The position numbers and the translations under genes are program-made. Shown here in pieces: positions 1-8,707 of a stretch of 64,000 nt of DNA (its first letter is position 1; each line of letters opens with the position of its first letter). The DNA comes from Lachnospiraceae bacterium 3-1. Its GTDB lineage: Bacteria; Bacillota; Clostridia; Lachnospirales; Lachnospiraceae. The stretch lies in NCBI GenBank assembly GCA_000403255.2, contig KE159593.1:191969-255968 (forward strand). Direction: 5' to 3'. The notes under the pieces are model-generated. The model ran no database searches and was not told where the DNA came from. It worked only from the letters and a program-made list of their open reading frames with translations.

Positions 1-2
1 TG

Positions 3-515
3 GAAAGCATCACGAAAGGTCAGGCTTTTGGTGGTGCTTTTCCTTTGCAGAAAAAGAATATTTTTTTTAGTTTTTACTTGACAAAAGCAGAAATGTTAGC
101 ACTGACAAAAGAAGATGTTGATTTTCAAAACAATCAAATTAGCATTACTAAGACTTATTACAGAACGGAGCGTAGGGATATTATTACAACGCCGAAAACG
201 GAACAGTCGGTTAGAGTGATTGACATTCCCCAATTTTTAACGAAAGAGATTGAAATGTATGTGAACCGCTGTTATGCTCTGCCGGATAATGAAAGACTGT
301 TCCCGATTGTGGCAGAAGCGGTACAGCACAAGCTGAAACGTGCGTGTGTGAAATCGGGTGTAAAGCAAATTAGGGTGCATGATTTACGTCATAGCCATGT
401 GGCATATCTTATCAATCAAGGCGTACAGCCTTTGATTATTAAAGAACGGTTAGGGCATAGGGATATTAAAATCACGCTGAATATCCACTATAGAATAAAA
501 TTCCCGGTCATTTAG
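3..515 (+). pseudogene. Broken tyrosine-recombinase (phage-type integrase), C-terminal part
   Basis: The frame is open to the left window edge. The catalytic-domain signature HDLRHSHVAYLI (box with Arg and His) and the LGHRDIKITLN box of Int-family recombinases are clear. Two faults are visible. The region that normally reads like TGMRxxE, which carries the first catalytic Arg, reads YLTKAEMLAL, so that Arg is absent. Just after ITLN (near 484) the sequence leaves the family and stops, so the catalytic Tyr segment (usually TYGHLYP-like) is gone. The gene is most likely a dead integrase from an old conjugative or phage element, joined at its 3' end to unrelated DNA. The family call is firm; which element it came from is unknown. 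Confidence 0.75.
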
Positions 516-677
516 GCTTCTCTTAGAATAAAAATTCTGAAAGTCTGTGTCGCTTGACATCATAAGAAAGCGGAAATTTTCAATAAAGCTCCGTTGCTTG
601 TCTTGTGATTCCAGTTTTTCATATTCCCGTCTTATGTAGTGGGAAAGATTTTTTTCGATTTCTAAAATGAGTATCAC
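450..677 (-). CDS. Hypothetical protein fragment, antisense to the integrase end
   Basis: A 75-residue frame starts at a GTG behind a weak purine-rich stretch and is rich in charged residues (IRREYEKLESQDKQRSF). I do not recognise a family. Its last ~12 codons run through the integrase sequence, so the natural C-terminus was probably lost at the recombination junction near 484. It may be the remnant of an accessory gene of the same mobile element. It is given low confidence because the length is short and no motif is visible. Confidence 0.25.
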   Translation of the reverse strand: MILILEIEKNLSHYIRREYEKLESQDKQRSFIENFRFLMMSSDTDFQNFYSKRSLNDREFYSIVDIQRDFNIPMP

Positions 678-903
678 CGCCTTTGCATAATATAGTTGGA
701 GTTTATAGAAATTTAATAATTGGACATCACCTCACTTAAATCACAAATATAATTAAAACATCACACTTATAAATGAGATTATACATATAACTATGTGAAA
801 AGTCAATAGCACAAGATAACAAATAAGTTCAAAAAAACATGATACTTTGATTTTTCACATTTATTCATGTATAATCTTTGAAAAAGCATAACGAGGTGAT
901 TGT

Positions 904-1116
904 ATGGCTATGGCTTCTAAAATCCGTATTCTTCTGATTGAAAGAAACATGAAGATTAAGGACTTGGCACAAATGCTTGGATATAGTGGAAATAATTTGA
1001 GCAATAAATTGAGAGATGATAACTTTTCGGAAAAGGAATTGAGAAAAATAGCGGAGTTGTTGGATTGCGATTTTGACGCCACGTTTACTTTGAGAGATAC
1101 GGGGAAGATTATATAG
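904..1116 (+). CDS. Small XRE/Cro-type helix-turn-helix regulator
   Basis: A 70-residue protein that is almost only a Cro/C1-type HTH: KIRILLIERNMKIKDLAQML is helix 1-2 and GYSGNNLSNKL the recognition part. Regulators of this size are common in conjugative elements of Clostridia, where they control excision or transfer genes. The start at 904 has a GAGGTG ribosome-binding site six bases upstream; a second in-frame ATG lies two codons later. It stands alone between integrase debris and a recombinase-like gene and probably regulated one of them; that link is inference. Confidence 0.7.
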   Translation: MAMASKIRILLIERNMKIKDLAQMLGYSGNNLSNKLRDDNFSEKELRKIAELLDCDFDATFTLRDTGKII

Positions 1117-1192
1117 GCGAGAAAACAACGTAATTGGTAGCGTGTGATTATTTTAAGTTTTTCATAAACGAATTTATTTAGAGGAGAATATT

Positions 1193-2193
1193 ATGCAAGC
1201 AAATTTGAATGATTTAATTGACAAATATGCACATAAAATAAGTGAAAAACAGGCTATACAATATGTTCCGATGTTAAAAAATTATTTTGTACCTTATATT
1301 ATTGAGAATTATTCTTGTAATAATCTAAAATCTTTATTTTGTGAGGAAATTACCCGTAATGGCATAATACAATCCGGGGTGTATTATGTCATGAATAATG
1401 AAAATGTTTCTGCAAAATCAAGATTGATTTATTTTTTGAATGCTTTGGATAGTTTTTTTATAATTCCTTGTTTGAAATATTTCCTAACCCCAATATACGA
1501 GGTATTTATCCATTTACTAGTCTACAAGATGAAATTGTAGAAATTTTAAATAAAAAAGGTATTCATTTGTATGATAAAAAACAGAACCCACCTATTGATG
1601 ATGAACAGTATATTTTTTTGATGGATACAATAAAAAATAAAAACGGTTCCTTTATATCGAAACAGAAAAATATTATTATTAAGTTGTATTTATTATATGG
1701 GTTGAGTGCGGATAAATTGTCAAAAGTGCTGGTATCAAAGTACTCAAGTGAACGTAATGTATTGATGATTCCGTGTTCTGTTCGTACAGATATAATTATT
1801 CATATTGAGTTACCTTATGGATTATCTAAGGAAATATCAACCTACATAAGTGAAAGAGGTTTGAGTGATGATGATTTTCTGTTTTTAACTGAAAAAGGAA
1901 ATGCAGTTACTTCTAACTATATTAACGATTATCTGAAAAGTATACAAAAAGCATATTATAAAGGTGTACAACCAATGCAAGAGAATCAATTTACTCCTAC
2001 GGGTTTACAAAAATATGCTATTATTAAAATGATTGAAGGAGGAATGAATCAATCTATAATTATGGATTTTACTGGACAAGGTTCTGATATTTTCAGTGAT
2101 TGTCAAAATATAGTAGATGAACGCAAACATTTAAACAGAAATAGATATATAAATCATATGATAAGAGGTATAGTTTCGTATGATGATATGTAA
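1193..2193 (+). pseudogene. Tyrosine-recombinase-like protein split by a -1 frameshift at a T7 run
   Basis: Two overlapping frames belong together. The first (from ATG 1193, with AGAGGAG upstream) reads NALDSFF up to seven T at 1453-1459. Re-reading one T there continues as YNSLFEIFPNPNI and stays open to 2193, giving about 333 residues. The second half has recombinase-like architecture (an LLYGLSADKLSKVL helix and FTPTGLQKYAIIKMI in the place of the HxLRH box), but the catalytic Arg and His positions are not conserved. It therefore looks like a catalytically inactive or very divergent recombinase. The break may be a mutation, a homopolymer error, or programmed slippage. It lies directly before the tuf fragment. 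Confidence 0.5.
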
Positions 2194-2400
2194 TTAGTAT
2201 TGCGTTATGAGTATTTCCTTGATGATATATCAAACATGATGCTAGCACCATGTAATAAGGGTGGATAAGAAGAAAATTGGTATTTTGCCACTGGCTCTAT
2301 TTTGGCTCTAAAATTTTTCAAAACAGTAAATATGTAGTGCTAAACCAGATAATATGATGAATAATAAGCAGGAAAATGCAGTAAAAACATTCAGATTTCA

Positions 2401-2466
2401 TTTCCGAAAGCTCGTGAGGGTGGTAGAACAGTAGGTTCTGGTCGTGTGGCTACGATTATCGAGTAA
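2401..2466 (+). other. tuf: 3'-terminal fragment of the EF-Tu gene (tuf), likely attachment-site scar
   Basis: The frame ending with TAA at 2464-2466 reads REGGRTVGSGRVATIIE, which is the conserved C-terminus of elongation factor Tu. Upstream of the Arg codon the sequence stops resembling tuf, so only about 54 bases of coding sequence are present, without a start. Elements that integrate into the 3' end of a gene leave exactly this kind of duplicated gene end at the distal border. The recombinase-like gene and integrase debris immediately upstream fit that reading. The intact tuf gene is not in this window. Confidence 0.8.
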
Positions 2467-2488
2467 TCAGTAAAAAGCTAGATTTTAT

Positions 2489-2520
2489 GGGGCTTTCCGA
2501 GAAATCGGGAAGCCCTTTTT
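2489..2520 (+). terminator. Intrinsic terminator after the tuf fragment
   Basis: GGGGCTTTCC and GGGAAGCCC form a GC-rich stem around a GAGAAATC-type loop, followed by five T. It sits 23 bases after the tuf stop and is probably the original tuf terminator. Confidence 0.8.
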
Positions 2521-2595
2521 GACGTATTGAAAAAGGTGGGTAGAATAGCGAAAAATAGAGTTGACGGTGCCAAAATGGTGCCAAGAAGGATGTAA
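2521..2595 (+). pseudogene. Possible integrase C-terminal remnant
   Basis: An open frame without a start ends in RVDGAKMVPRRM. Tails of the GAKMVP kind are common at the ends of Firmicute phage and conjugative-element integrases. It directly follows the tuf terminator, so it could be the tail of a second integrase that used the same site. The segment is short and the call rests on recall of the motif only. Confidence 0.3.
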
Positions 2596-2760
2596 ATATG
2601 AATATATTTTTTTATAGGTGGTAGAATAAGAAGTGGATATTAAATAAAATATATGTTAAAATGTATTCATAAAAAGAAATTTATATAGGATGTTACATAA
2701 ACTGTATGTATGTGATACAATATGCTTCATACGCCAATTTAAGGAAAAGAGGGCTGGCGA

Positions 2761-3207
2761 ATGGAGTCAAAAGCTATTCTATATCATAGTAATAAAGAAC
2801 ATGAATGTAAAAAATTTATTTCTCTGAGTGATTATTTAATTGTTAGTGAAAACAATAAAGATGATATATGGCTAGGGAAAGGTATGTACTTTTGGGATAA
2901 TAGAGGAAATGTTGACTGGTGGAATAGGAAACAGATGAAAAAACATCCACAAGATAGATTTTCTATTGTGGTTGCAAATGTGAATTTAGACCATCTTCTT
3001 GATTTAACGGATATTGAGATTTATAAAAAATTACAGGAAGTGTGGAATGCAATATGCAAGAAAGCAAAGTTGGATTCTAATAGACCTTTGGGAAATAAGT
3101 TGGATTATTTATTGGATATAGAAAATTATAGTATAGTATATTCTGTTACACCACTTTACAACTTTTTGAAAAATAAAATAACGCACAAGGCACTTTCTCA
3201 TGTATAA
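2761..3207 (+). CDS. Truncated hypothetical protein, possibly ADP-ribosyltransferase-like
   Basis: About 129 native residues are followed by a tail encoded by the IS that interrupts the gene at 3148. The N-terminal part reads ILYHSN then, some 35 residues on, WLGKGMYFWDN and a WW pair. This order resembles DUF3990-type ADP-ribosyltransferase-fold proteins (YHGS ... GxGFY). I cannot confirm the family; the similarity is in pattern only. The GAGGGCTGGCGAATG context gives a plausible but poorly spaced ribosome-binding site. The C-terminal portion is missing, so the product is probably not functional. Confidence 0.45.
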   Translation: MESKAILYHSNKEHECKKFISLSDYLIVSENNKDDIWLGKGMYFWDNRGNVDWWNRKQMKKHPQDRFSIVVANVNLDHLLDLTDIEIYKKLQEVWNAICKKAKLDSNRPLGNKLDYLLDIENYSIVYSVTPLYNFLKNKITHKALSHV

Positions 3208-4378
3208 TAAGTTTGCATACAAAACTATACGAAAGAGAGTGATCTTGTACGTCAGACTTATTATACAACGAAAATAATCTAATTGGTAGACTGTACCGTT
3301 ATTTTTATATTTATTTTAAAACTTTTTCCGCACCAACTATTGAAACCCTGTTTTTGCTGGTATTATCTATACTTGCTATGGAGTCAGCGGCCTCCATCCG
3401 TTCATTGTACAGACATTTTTTGGCGGGAATTACGAAAAAATCCCTGAATGCATTTTATTATGCATGTTCTTATGCAAAGGCAGATTATTCCAGATTCATG
3501 AATACCACTGCGGGCATGGCTCTAAATCTCATACCGGAAAAACTACAGTCACAGCCTGTGTTTCTATGCATTGATGACACAATGGTTTCGAAATTTGGCA
3601 AAAAATTCGAGGATGTTTCAAAGCTTTTTGACCATGCCGCGCATCATGTTTCAAACTATCTGAACGGACACTGCTTCGTAAGTGTAATGGTCTGTGTCCC
3701 GGTATGGAACAAAGGCAGGATCCACTATCTTTGCGTTCCGCTTGGATACCGCATGTGGCAGAAAAAGGAATCCAAGCTGGAACTGGCTGCATCCATGATA
3801 CGGCATGTAATGCCTGTATTCCATGAAAAGAAAAATGTCATCATCCTCTGCGACAGCTGGTATGTAAAGAAGAACCTTGTTTCCATCGTGGATGAGTATG
3901 AAAATCTGGATCTTATAGGGAATGCAAGATCCGACTCCGTTATTTATGACCTGCCGCCGCAGCGCACGGGGAAACGGGGACGGCCTGCATCGCATGGAAA
4001 AAGGCTTTCTATCCATGATGATTTTACGCTGTCTGATGAAAAAGATAGAAGTTAGTTACTACGAACAGAAAACTTTCTGGTCACTGTGCAGTTACATGGT
4101 CCGCAGCCGCAGAGGGATTGAAATGCTGGTCAATCTGATTAACATTTCATACTGTGCGATGAAGCTGCTGCCATACCAGGATGAGGCGTTTTTTAAATAT
4201 CAGACAGAAAGCGTTCAGGAGTTTCGGTTTGCTCTAAGCGAACAGATTCGCCAGCAGGTATTTTATGCCATTTTCGTAGAAAAAGTCGAAACCAGTATAA
4301 AATCAAATGCCCTAATAAATGCCTTAAAACAGCTAATTAAGAAACAGGGGCATCATTTATAAAGTTGTAAAGTAGTGT
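3148..4378 (+). mobile_element. Insertion sequence, copy 1, DDE transposase type, internally deleted
   Basis: The ends are near-perfect inverted repeats: ACACCACTTTACAACTTT on the left and, reading the other strand, ACACTACTTTACAACTTT on the right. A second copy with the same ends lies at 13412-14512 in the opposite orientation. A leader of about 100 bases precedes the transposase frame in both copies. No clear target duplication is visible at either end. The element cuts a hypothetical gene on its left and a relaxase gene on its right. Confidence 0.85.
3354..4362 (+). pseudogene. IS transposase with an internal deletion and frame change (copy 1)
   Basis: The first frame carries the early part of an IS4/IS701-like DDE transposase: FLCIDDTMVSKFGKKFED holds the first Asp and VIILCDSWY the second. 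Coding similarity extends upstream of 3354 without an ATG (RLYRYFYIYFKTF), so the real start is uncertain. After the DEK codons near 4042 the reading frame shifts, and the terminal part KIEVSYYEQKTFW, with the presumed catalytic Glu, continues in another frame to 4362. Comparison with copy 2 shows about 80 codons missing at the junction. No single frame encodes all three catalytic residues, so it should be inactive. Confidence 0.8.
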
Positions 4379-5033
4379 AAAAGAAAACAAGCCAAGAATT
4401 GTATATTGCAGGGTGCGTCGGTATAAAAGGGCAAAGATGTCCGGGTTACAGAAAAAGTATTATGCGAGGCTGTACCGGATTGGGAAGCTTAAGAAAAAAG
4501 CCTATTCTGTGACATGGAAGTACAAGGATGAGATTAAGAAGATGCAGAAATTGCAGGCACAGTATCAGTTTCTTGTAAGGCATGATATTCATTCCGTAGT
4601 TGATCTGGCACTTGTGGAAGATAATCTTACGGATAAAAGAAAAGAGGCATCTGCCATGAAAAGCCGGATTTACCGGGCAAACAGCAAGAATAAGGAGCTT
4701 TATGATATTGCAAATGAGATGGATGAACTTTTAGAGTGTGAAAATTCCTTTAGAAACGGAGATGCGTTTTTCGAGGATGAGCATAACAGATGGCTTTTGC
4801 GGGAGAGCAGATTAAAGGAGCTTGGCTATTCCTATGATGAGGTAAAGGCATTAAAAGAGCATTACCGCAGTGAAGGAGCAAAACTGAAAAGTCTGGAACA
4901 GGAAGCATCGAAAGAGCTGAAACTTGCAGAATCTATCAGAAAAGATTTTGTTGGTGCAGACGGACAGGAAGTTGAAAGACAGCAGGAAGAAGTAAAAGAA
5001 CAGAATATGGAACACGAGAAGCAGCCAAGATGA
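4379..5033 (+). pseudogene. C-terminal fragment of a conjugative-element relaxase
   Basis: The open frame (first in-frame GTG at 4413) reads RRYKRAKMSGLQKKYYARLY followed by a long, charged, probably coiled-coil region. I recognise this as the C-terminal half of the mobilisation nuclease found in conjugative transposons of Lachnospiraceae. The N-terminal nuclease domain with its Tyr and His triad is absent because the IS ends directly upstream at 4378. The fragment has no convincing start and probably is not made as a functional protein. A small conserved gene follows it, as expected in such modules. Confidence 0.6.
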
Positions 5034-5070
5034 TAGGCTGTTATTTTTTTGAAAGAAGGAGGAAATTCAG

Positions 5071-5412
5071 ATGGAAAGACAGATGACGGCAGTTGATGTC
5101 CAGGCATATCTTAGAGATGTAAAGGACAGAATCATGGATGCCAGGGTCATAGCTCTAGTCGAAGAAGATTTGGAACATGGGCTGATGCCGGGCGAGATTA
5201 ATGATTATACAGACAGGGGACTTAGTTTTGAACAAATGAAGGCTGTTTCTGATATGTATCGAAACAAAATTCCCATAGCAGTAGTTGCATCCATTGGTGC
5301 AAAAAAATATGATGCAGAGAAAATGAAGGTGGCAACAGAGCTTTATCTGAAGCAGATACCGGTAGAAGATATTGAGAAGGCATTGGCAGATACAAATACT
5401 GTAAGCGATTAA
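5071..5412 (+). CDS. Hypothetical protein of a relaxase module, C-terminus replaced by IS66
   Basis: 113 codons begin at an ATG behind AGAAGGAGG. The protein has a repeated helical pattern (EKMKVATELYLKQIPVEDIEKAL resembles an earlier segment EQMKAVSDMYRNKIPIAVVASI), suggesting tandem helical repeats. I recognise it only as a small conserved companion of relaxase genes. The IS66 left end begins at 5401, and the final residues VSD plus the stop codon are encoded by the IS terminal sequence, so the original C-terminus is lost. Confidence 0.6.
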   Translation: MERQMTAVDVQAYLRDVKDRIMDARVIALVEEDLEHGLMPGEINDYTDRGLSFEQMKAVSDMYRNKIPIAVVASIGAKKYDAEKMKVATELYLKQIPVEDIEKALADTNTVSD

Positions 5413-5575
5413 TAACACACCGTTCCACAAATCGTTCCACTTCTGAGATAATACAGTAAATAAACAGTAAATGGCTGCTGTTTCTATTCGCATATCCAGA
5501 TGCTGTCGCATCACTACTCTTTTCTGAAAAAGGTAGCCGGTTACTGTGCAATAACTACTTCAGGAGGAACAATAA

Positions 5576-5968
5576 ATGAGGAGCAAAAATAAAACCGAGG
5601 CTGAATGGATGACTCTGATCCAGACATGCCGCAGCAGCGGTCTGACAGACAGATCCTGGTGTGAACAGAACGGCATTTCAATCAATACATTTTACAATAC
5701 GATTTCAAAACTCAGGAAAAAATCATGTGTCATTCCGAAGTCACTTGAGAGTCGTGTGAATGAATTACCGGAAATTGTTCCGGTATCTGTGAGCAGTGAA
5801 GACGACACACTGGTATCGGATATGTCCGGGCAGCGAAACACTGATACACTGGAAACGGATACCATTGCTGCAATTACGGTTACAGTGAATGGCTGTTCTG
5901 TTGAAATCAAAAACAATGCCTGCAGAGACCTGATTTACAATACATTATCAGCTCTGCAGCAATTATGA
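5576..5968 (+). CDS. tnpA: IS66 accessory protein TnpA
   Basis: A 130-residue protein with the N-terminal HTH typical of IS66 TnpA: TEAEWMTLIQTCRSSGLTD followed by RSWCEQNGISINTFYNTIS. TnpA is a DNA-binding accessory factor needed for transposition. The C-terminal half is acidic and variable, as in relatives. CAGGAGGAAC lies upstream of the ATG. The stop overlaps the start of tnpB (ATGA), showing translational coupling. Confidence 0.85.
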   Translation: MRSKNKTEAEWMTLIQTCRSSGLTDRSWCEQNGISINTFYNTISKLRKKSCVIPKSLESRVNELPEIVPVSVSSEDDTLVSDMSGQRNTDTLETDTIAAITVTVNGCSVEIKNNACRDLIYNTLSALQQL

Positions 5969-6318
5969 TCGGGGATTTGTCCAGAGTACAGAAAATCTAT
6001 CTGGTAACAGGGCGGACTGCCATGAGAAAGTCATTCGACGGCCTCATGGCAGTCATCCGGGATAACTTCCAGCTGGATCCCTTTACCAATGCAGTGTTTT
6101 TGTTCTGTGGACGAAAACACAATACCATGAAAGCCCTCTATTTCGACCGTGATGGATTTGTACTCTTACAGAAACGGTTAGACAATGGAAAGTTTCAGTG
6201 GCCGCGTAATTCATCTGAAGTCCGTCCTTTAACAAGACAGGAATTCCGATGGCTGATGGAAGGGCTTTCCATTGACCAGCCCAGGGCAATCCAGCCGGCG
6301 AAAGGCAGGGACTTCTGA
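5965..6318 (+). CDS. tnpB: IS66 accessory protein TnpB
   Basis: A 117-residue IS66 Orf2 protein. The family signature is plain: VYLVTGRTAMRKSFDGL-like at residues 10-27, then VFLFCGRKHNTMKALYFDRDG and the RPLTRQEFRWLMEGL tail. Its exact role in transposition is not settled in the family. It overlaps tnpA by four bases and is intact. About 280 bases of non-coding IS sequence separate it from tnpC. Confidence 0.9.
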   Translation: MIGDLSRVQKIYLVTGRTAMRKSFDGLMAVIRDNFQLDPFTNAVFLFCGRKHNTMKALYFDRDGFVLLQKRLDNGKFQWPRNSSEVRPLTRQEFRWLMEGLSIDQPRAIQPAKGRDF

Positions 6319-6602
6319 TTTGTGCAATATGCAGAATTTAAAAAAATATTTCTGCTGCAGAAAGCTGCTGTAACCCGGAGATATCCACAGATGTGAAATC
6401 ATGGGGAAAGTTGTTCAGGGAAACTTGTCCCGTCATACACAAGGCTGTGGATAACTTTCTGGAGTTCCTGTAAAAACAGCTGGTTTATGAGTGAAAAAAA
6501 GATACTTTGGATTCGTCATAATGCCAGTGTCCTTTTTGCCGGCATTTGCGGTAATTCCGCCATTTTAGTACAATACATGTATCTTAAAAGAAGGAGGAAT
6601 TC

Positions 6603-8333
6603 ATGGTGGATCCAAAGGGGCAGAACATACTTTTCCGAAACCAGCTTGCACAGAAAGAACAGCTGATGCAGATGCAGAATGAGCGTCTGGCAGAGCAGAC
6701 AGAAACAATCAAAGATCTGCGGGCAACCGTTGACCGTATGACAGAAGAGATTGCAGGACTCCGGGAGACCGTGAATGAATTCCAGCGGATGCTCTTTGGC
6801 AAAAGCAGCGAAAAAACAAAGAACAATGCAGAAACAGAAGATGCAGCACCGGAAGACATGGAGAAAGTGCCGACTACGGTAAAGAGTCATACAAGAACAA
6901 CACGGAAAGCAAAAGCCACCCGTGAAGACCAGTACGGAAATCTGCCAGTCCATAAAGAGGTGATCCCACTGCCGGAAGAAGAGAAACAGTGTCCTTACTG
7001 TAATTCACAGATGGAACCCATAGGGGAAACATTTGTCCGGGAGGAGCTTCGGATTACCCCGGCAAAGGTGGAACGCATCCATTATTATCAGGAAAAATGG
7101 ATCTGCCCGGACTGCAGACAGGACGGGGATGGAACATTTGCAGAATCCAAAGCACCTGCCGCGCTGATTCCACACAGTCCGGCATCACCATCCATTGTCG
7201 CTTATGCTGCAATGGAAAAGATCAGTCTGGCAATGCCGTACTACCGTCAGGAATACCTGATGAATCAGCTGGGATTTACACTTCCGAGGGAAACGATGGC
7301 AAACTGGATCATTTACGCTGCAGAGAATTATTTCTATCCGGTCTATGAGCGGATGCGCGAAGAGCTCCTGACACGTGACCTTGTGCATGCAGATGAGACG
7401 CCATGCCGGGTGCTGCGTGAAAAAGGACGTGCCGCTGAACAGATATCATATATGTGGTTATACACAACCGGCAATGATGGTCTGGCGGCGGTCGTGCTCT
7501 ACGATTACCAGCCAAGCCGGAAAGGAGCATGCGCCCAGGACTTTCTGGAAGGATTTCATGGTCTGGTACAGTGTGACGGATATCAGGGTTACAATAAACT
7601 GGAAGACGTCATACTGGTATGCCGCCTTGCACATGCAAGGCGTAAGTTCTTCGAAGCGGTTCCTGCAGGCAGGCGTAAAAAGCTTAAGCTGCTGGATATC
7701 AATTCAGATGCAGCAATCGAAGATACCGCACTTCCGGATGGGGAAGAAGCAGGGCAGCTGCTTCCTGCGGAGATCGGACTTATGTATTGCAACAAGCTCT
7801 TCTATCTGGAACGGACGCTGAAGGATCTGAAACCGGAAGAACGGAAACAACAAAGGCTGGAACTGGAACAGCCCGTATGGGAGCAGTTCTGGAACTGGCT
7901 GGACACACTGCATCCAAGTGGCGGAAGCAAGCTTGGGAAAGCGGTGGCCTATGCCCAAAACCACCATGACACCCTGATGAACTATCTGCTGGATGGCAGA
8001 TGTGAGATCTCGAATAACCGTGCGGAACGAAAGGTCAAGAGCTATGCAATCGGACGGAAAGCATTCTTATTCCACACATCAGAGGCAGGTGCAGGGGCAA
8101 GCGCAGTAATGTACAGCATTGTCGAAACTGCAAAAGCGAACAATCTGAATATCTTCCAGTATCTCTATACGGTACTCCTGTATATGCCGGATTGCATGAA
8201 TTCGTCCGCAGGTATAGAACAGCTGATGCCATGGAGCGATTTTATTAAGGAGCAATGTTCAGGACTCATTGATGTGGAGTCAAATGTTCCAGAAAAAAGA
8301 ATTCCCCTGCCACTTGCGGAGCAGAGGGATTGA
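6603..8333 (+). CDS. tnpC: IS66-family DDE transposase TnpC
   Basis: A full-length 576-residue IS66 transposase. An N-terminal coiled coil (residues 10-70) precedes the FGKSSEK linker, a Cys zinc-binding region (CPYCNSQM and CPDCRQDG), the DDE core with VHADETPCRVL and VQCDGYQGYNKL, and the ISNNRAERKVKSYAIGRK region with the last acidic residue. AAGGAGG is six bases before the ATG at 6603. Nothing in the frame is broken, so this copy may still be able to move. Confidence 0.92.
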   Translation: MVDPKGQNILFRNQLAQKEQLMQMQNERLAEQTETIKDLRATVDRMTEEIAGLRETVNEFQRMLFGKSSEKTKNNAETEDAAPEDMEKVPTTVKSHTRTTRKAKATREDQYGNLPVHKEVIPLPEEEKQCPYCNSQMEPIGETFVREELRITPAKVERIHYYQEKWICPDCRQDGDGTFAESKAPAALIPHSPASPSIVAYAAMEKISLAMPYYRQEYLMNQLGFTLPRETMANWIIYAAENYFYPVYERMREELLTRDLVHADETPCRVLREKGRAAEQISYMWLYTTGNDGLAAVVLYDYQPSRKGACAQDFLEGFHGLVQCDGYQGYNKLEDVILVCRLAHARRKFFEAVPAGRRKKLKLLDINSDAAIEDTALPDGEEAGQLLPAEIGLMYCNKLFYLERTLKDLKPEERKQQRLELEQPVWEQFWNWLDTLHPSGGSKLGKAVAYAQNHHDTLMNYLLDGRCEISNNRAERKVKSYAIGRKAFLFHTSEAGAGASAVMYSIVETAKANNLNIFQYLYTVLLYMPDCMNSSAGIEQLMPWSDFIKEQCSGLIDVESNVPEKRIPLPLAEQRD

Positions 8334-8452
8334 GGGTAAACGGCAGCCGTTTACTGCTTAAAACTAATTTTTGAAAAAAGGTAGGCGGTGAGTTATTCAT
8401 CGCTTACATTTATAGTAAATTTATGAGGATTGTGTCATTTTCAACTGGGTAA

Positions 8453-8620
8453 GATGTTGTAGAGGATGAATGTTTAGAGCAGTTGAACTGGAAATTGTAT
8501 GATGCAGGTAACTATGAAGAATGGGATGGACTGACAGCATTATTTATTGAACTGGTAAATGCAGATAAAACATTATTGGAAGACTCATATATTAAGAAAT
8601 GGTATAAATTATCGTGTTAA
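8453..8620 (+). pseudogene. Remnant of a hypothetical gene right of IS66
   Basis: A stop-terminated frame without a start reads LNWKLYDAGNYEEWDGLTAL and ends KKWYKLSC. The composition is protein-like and a stop separates it from the IS end. It is probably the tail of a gene cut by the IS or by the rearrangement that removed the target duplication. I do not recognise the family. Confidence 0.4.
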
Positions 8621-8682
8621 TTGAAGGAATGGTAGTGTGAAAGAAAGTAAATTAAGCCCAAAACGTGAATTAGACACAAAAA

Positions 8683-8707
8683 ATAGGCTCACATTGTGAA
8701 CCTATTT
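8683..8707 (+). terminator. Hairpin AATAGGcTCACA / TGTGAaCCTATT
   Basis: A nearly perfect 12-bp inverted repeat with almost no loop. The T-tract after it is short, so it may be a weak terminator or a remnant end of a repeat. The following 140 bases before the next gene contain G-rich and C-rich blocks (8724-8790) that could fold, but I cannot assign them. Confidence 0.4.

Larger units (their letters stand above)
5401..8407 (+). mobile_element. IS66-family insertion sequence
   Basis: The element runs from GTAAGCGATTAATAAC on the left to the matching inverted copy ending GTTATTCATCGCTTAC on the right, the GTAAGC-type termini of IS66. A second inverted pair (CAGTAAAYGGCTGCYGTTT) lies inside both ends. 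It carries the full tnpA-tnpB-tnpC set. The eight bases on each flank (CAAATACT and ATTTATAG) do not match, so the usual 8-bp target duplication is missing and a rearrangement after insertion is likely. Confidence 0.85.
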
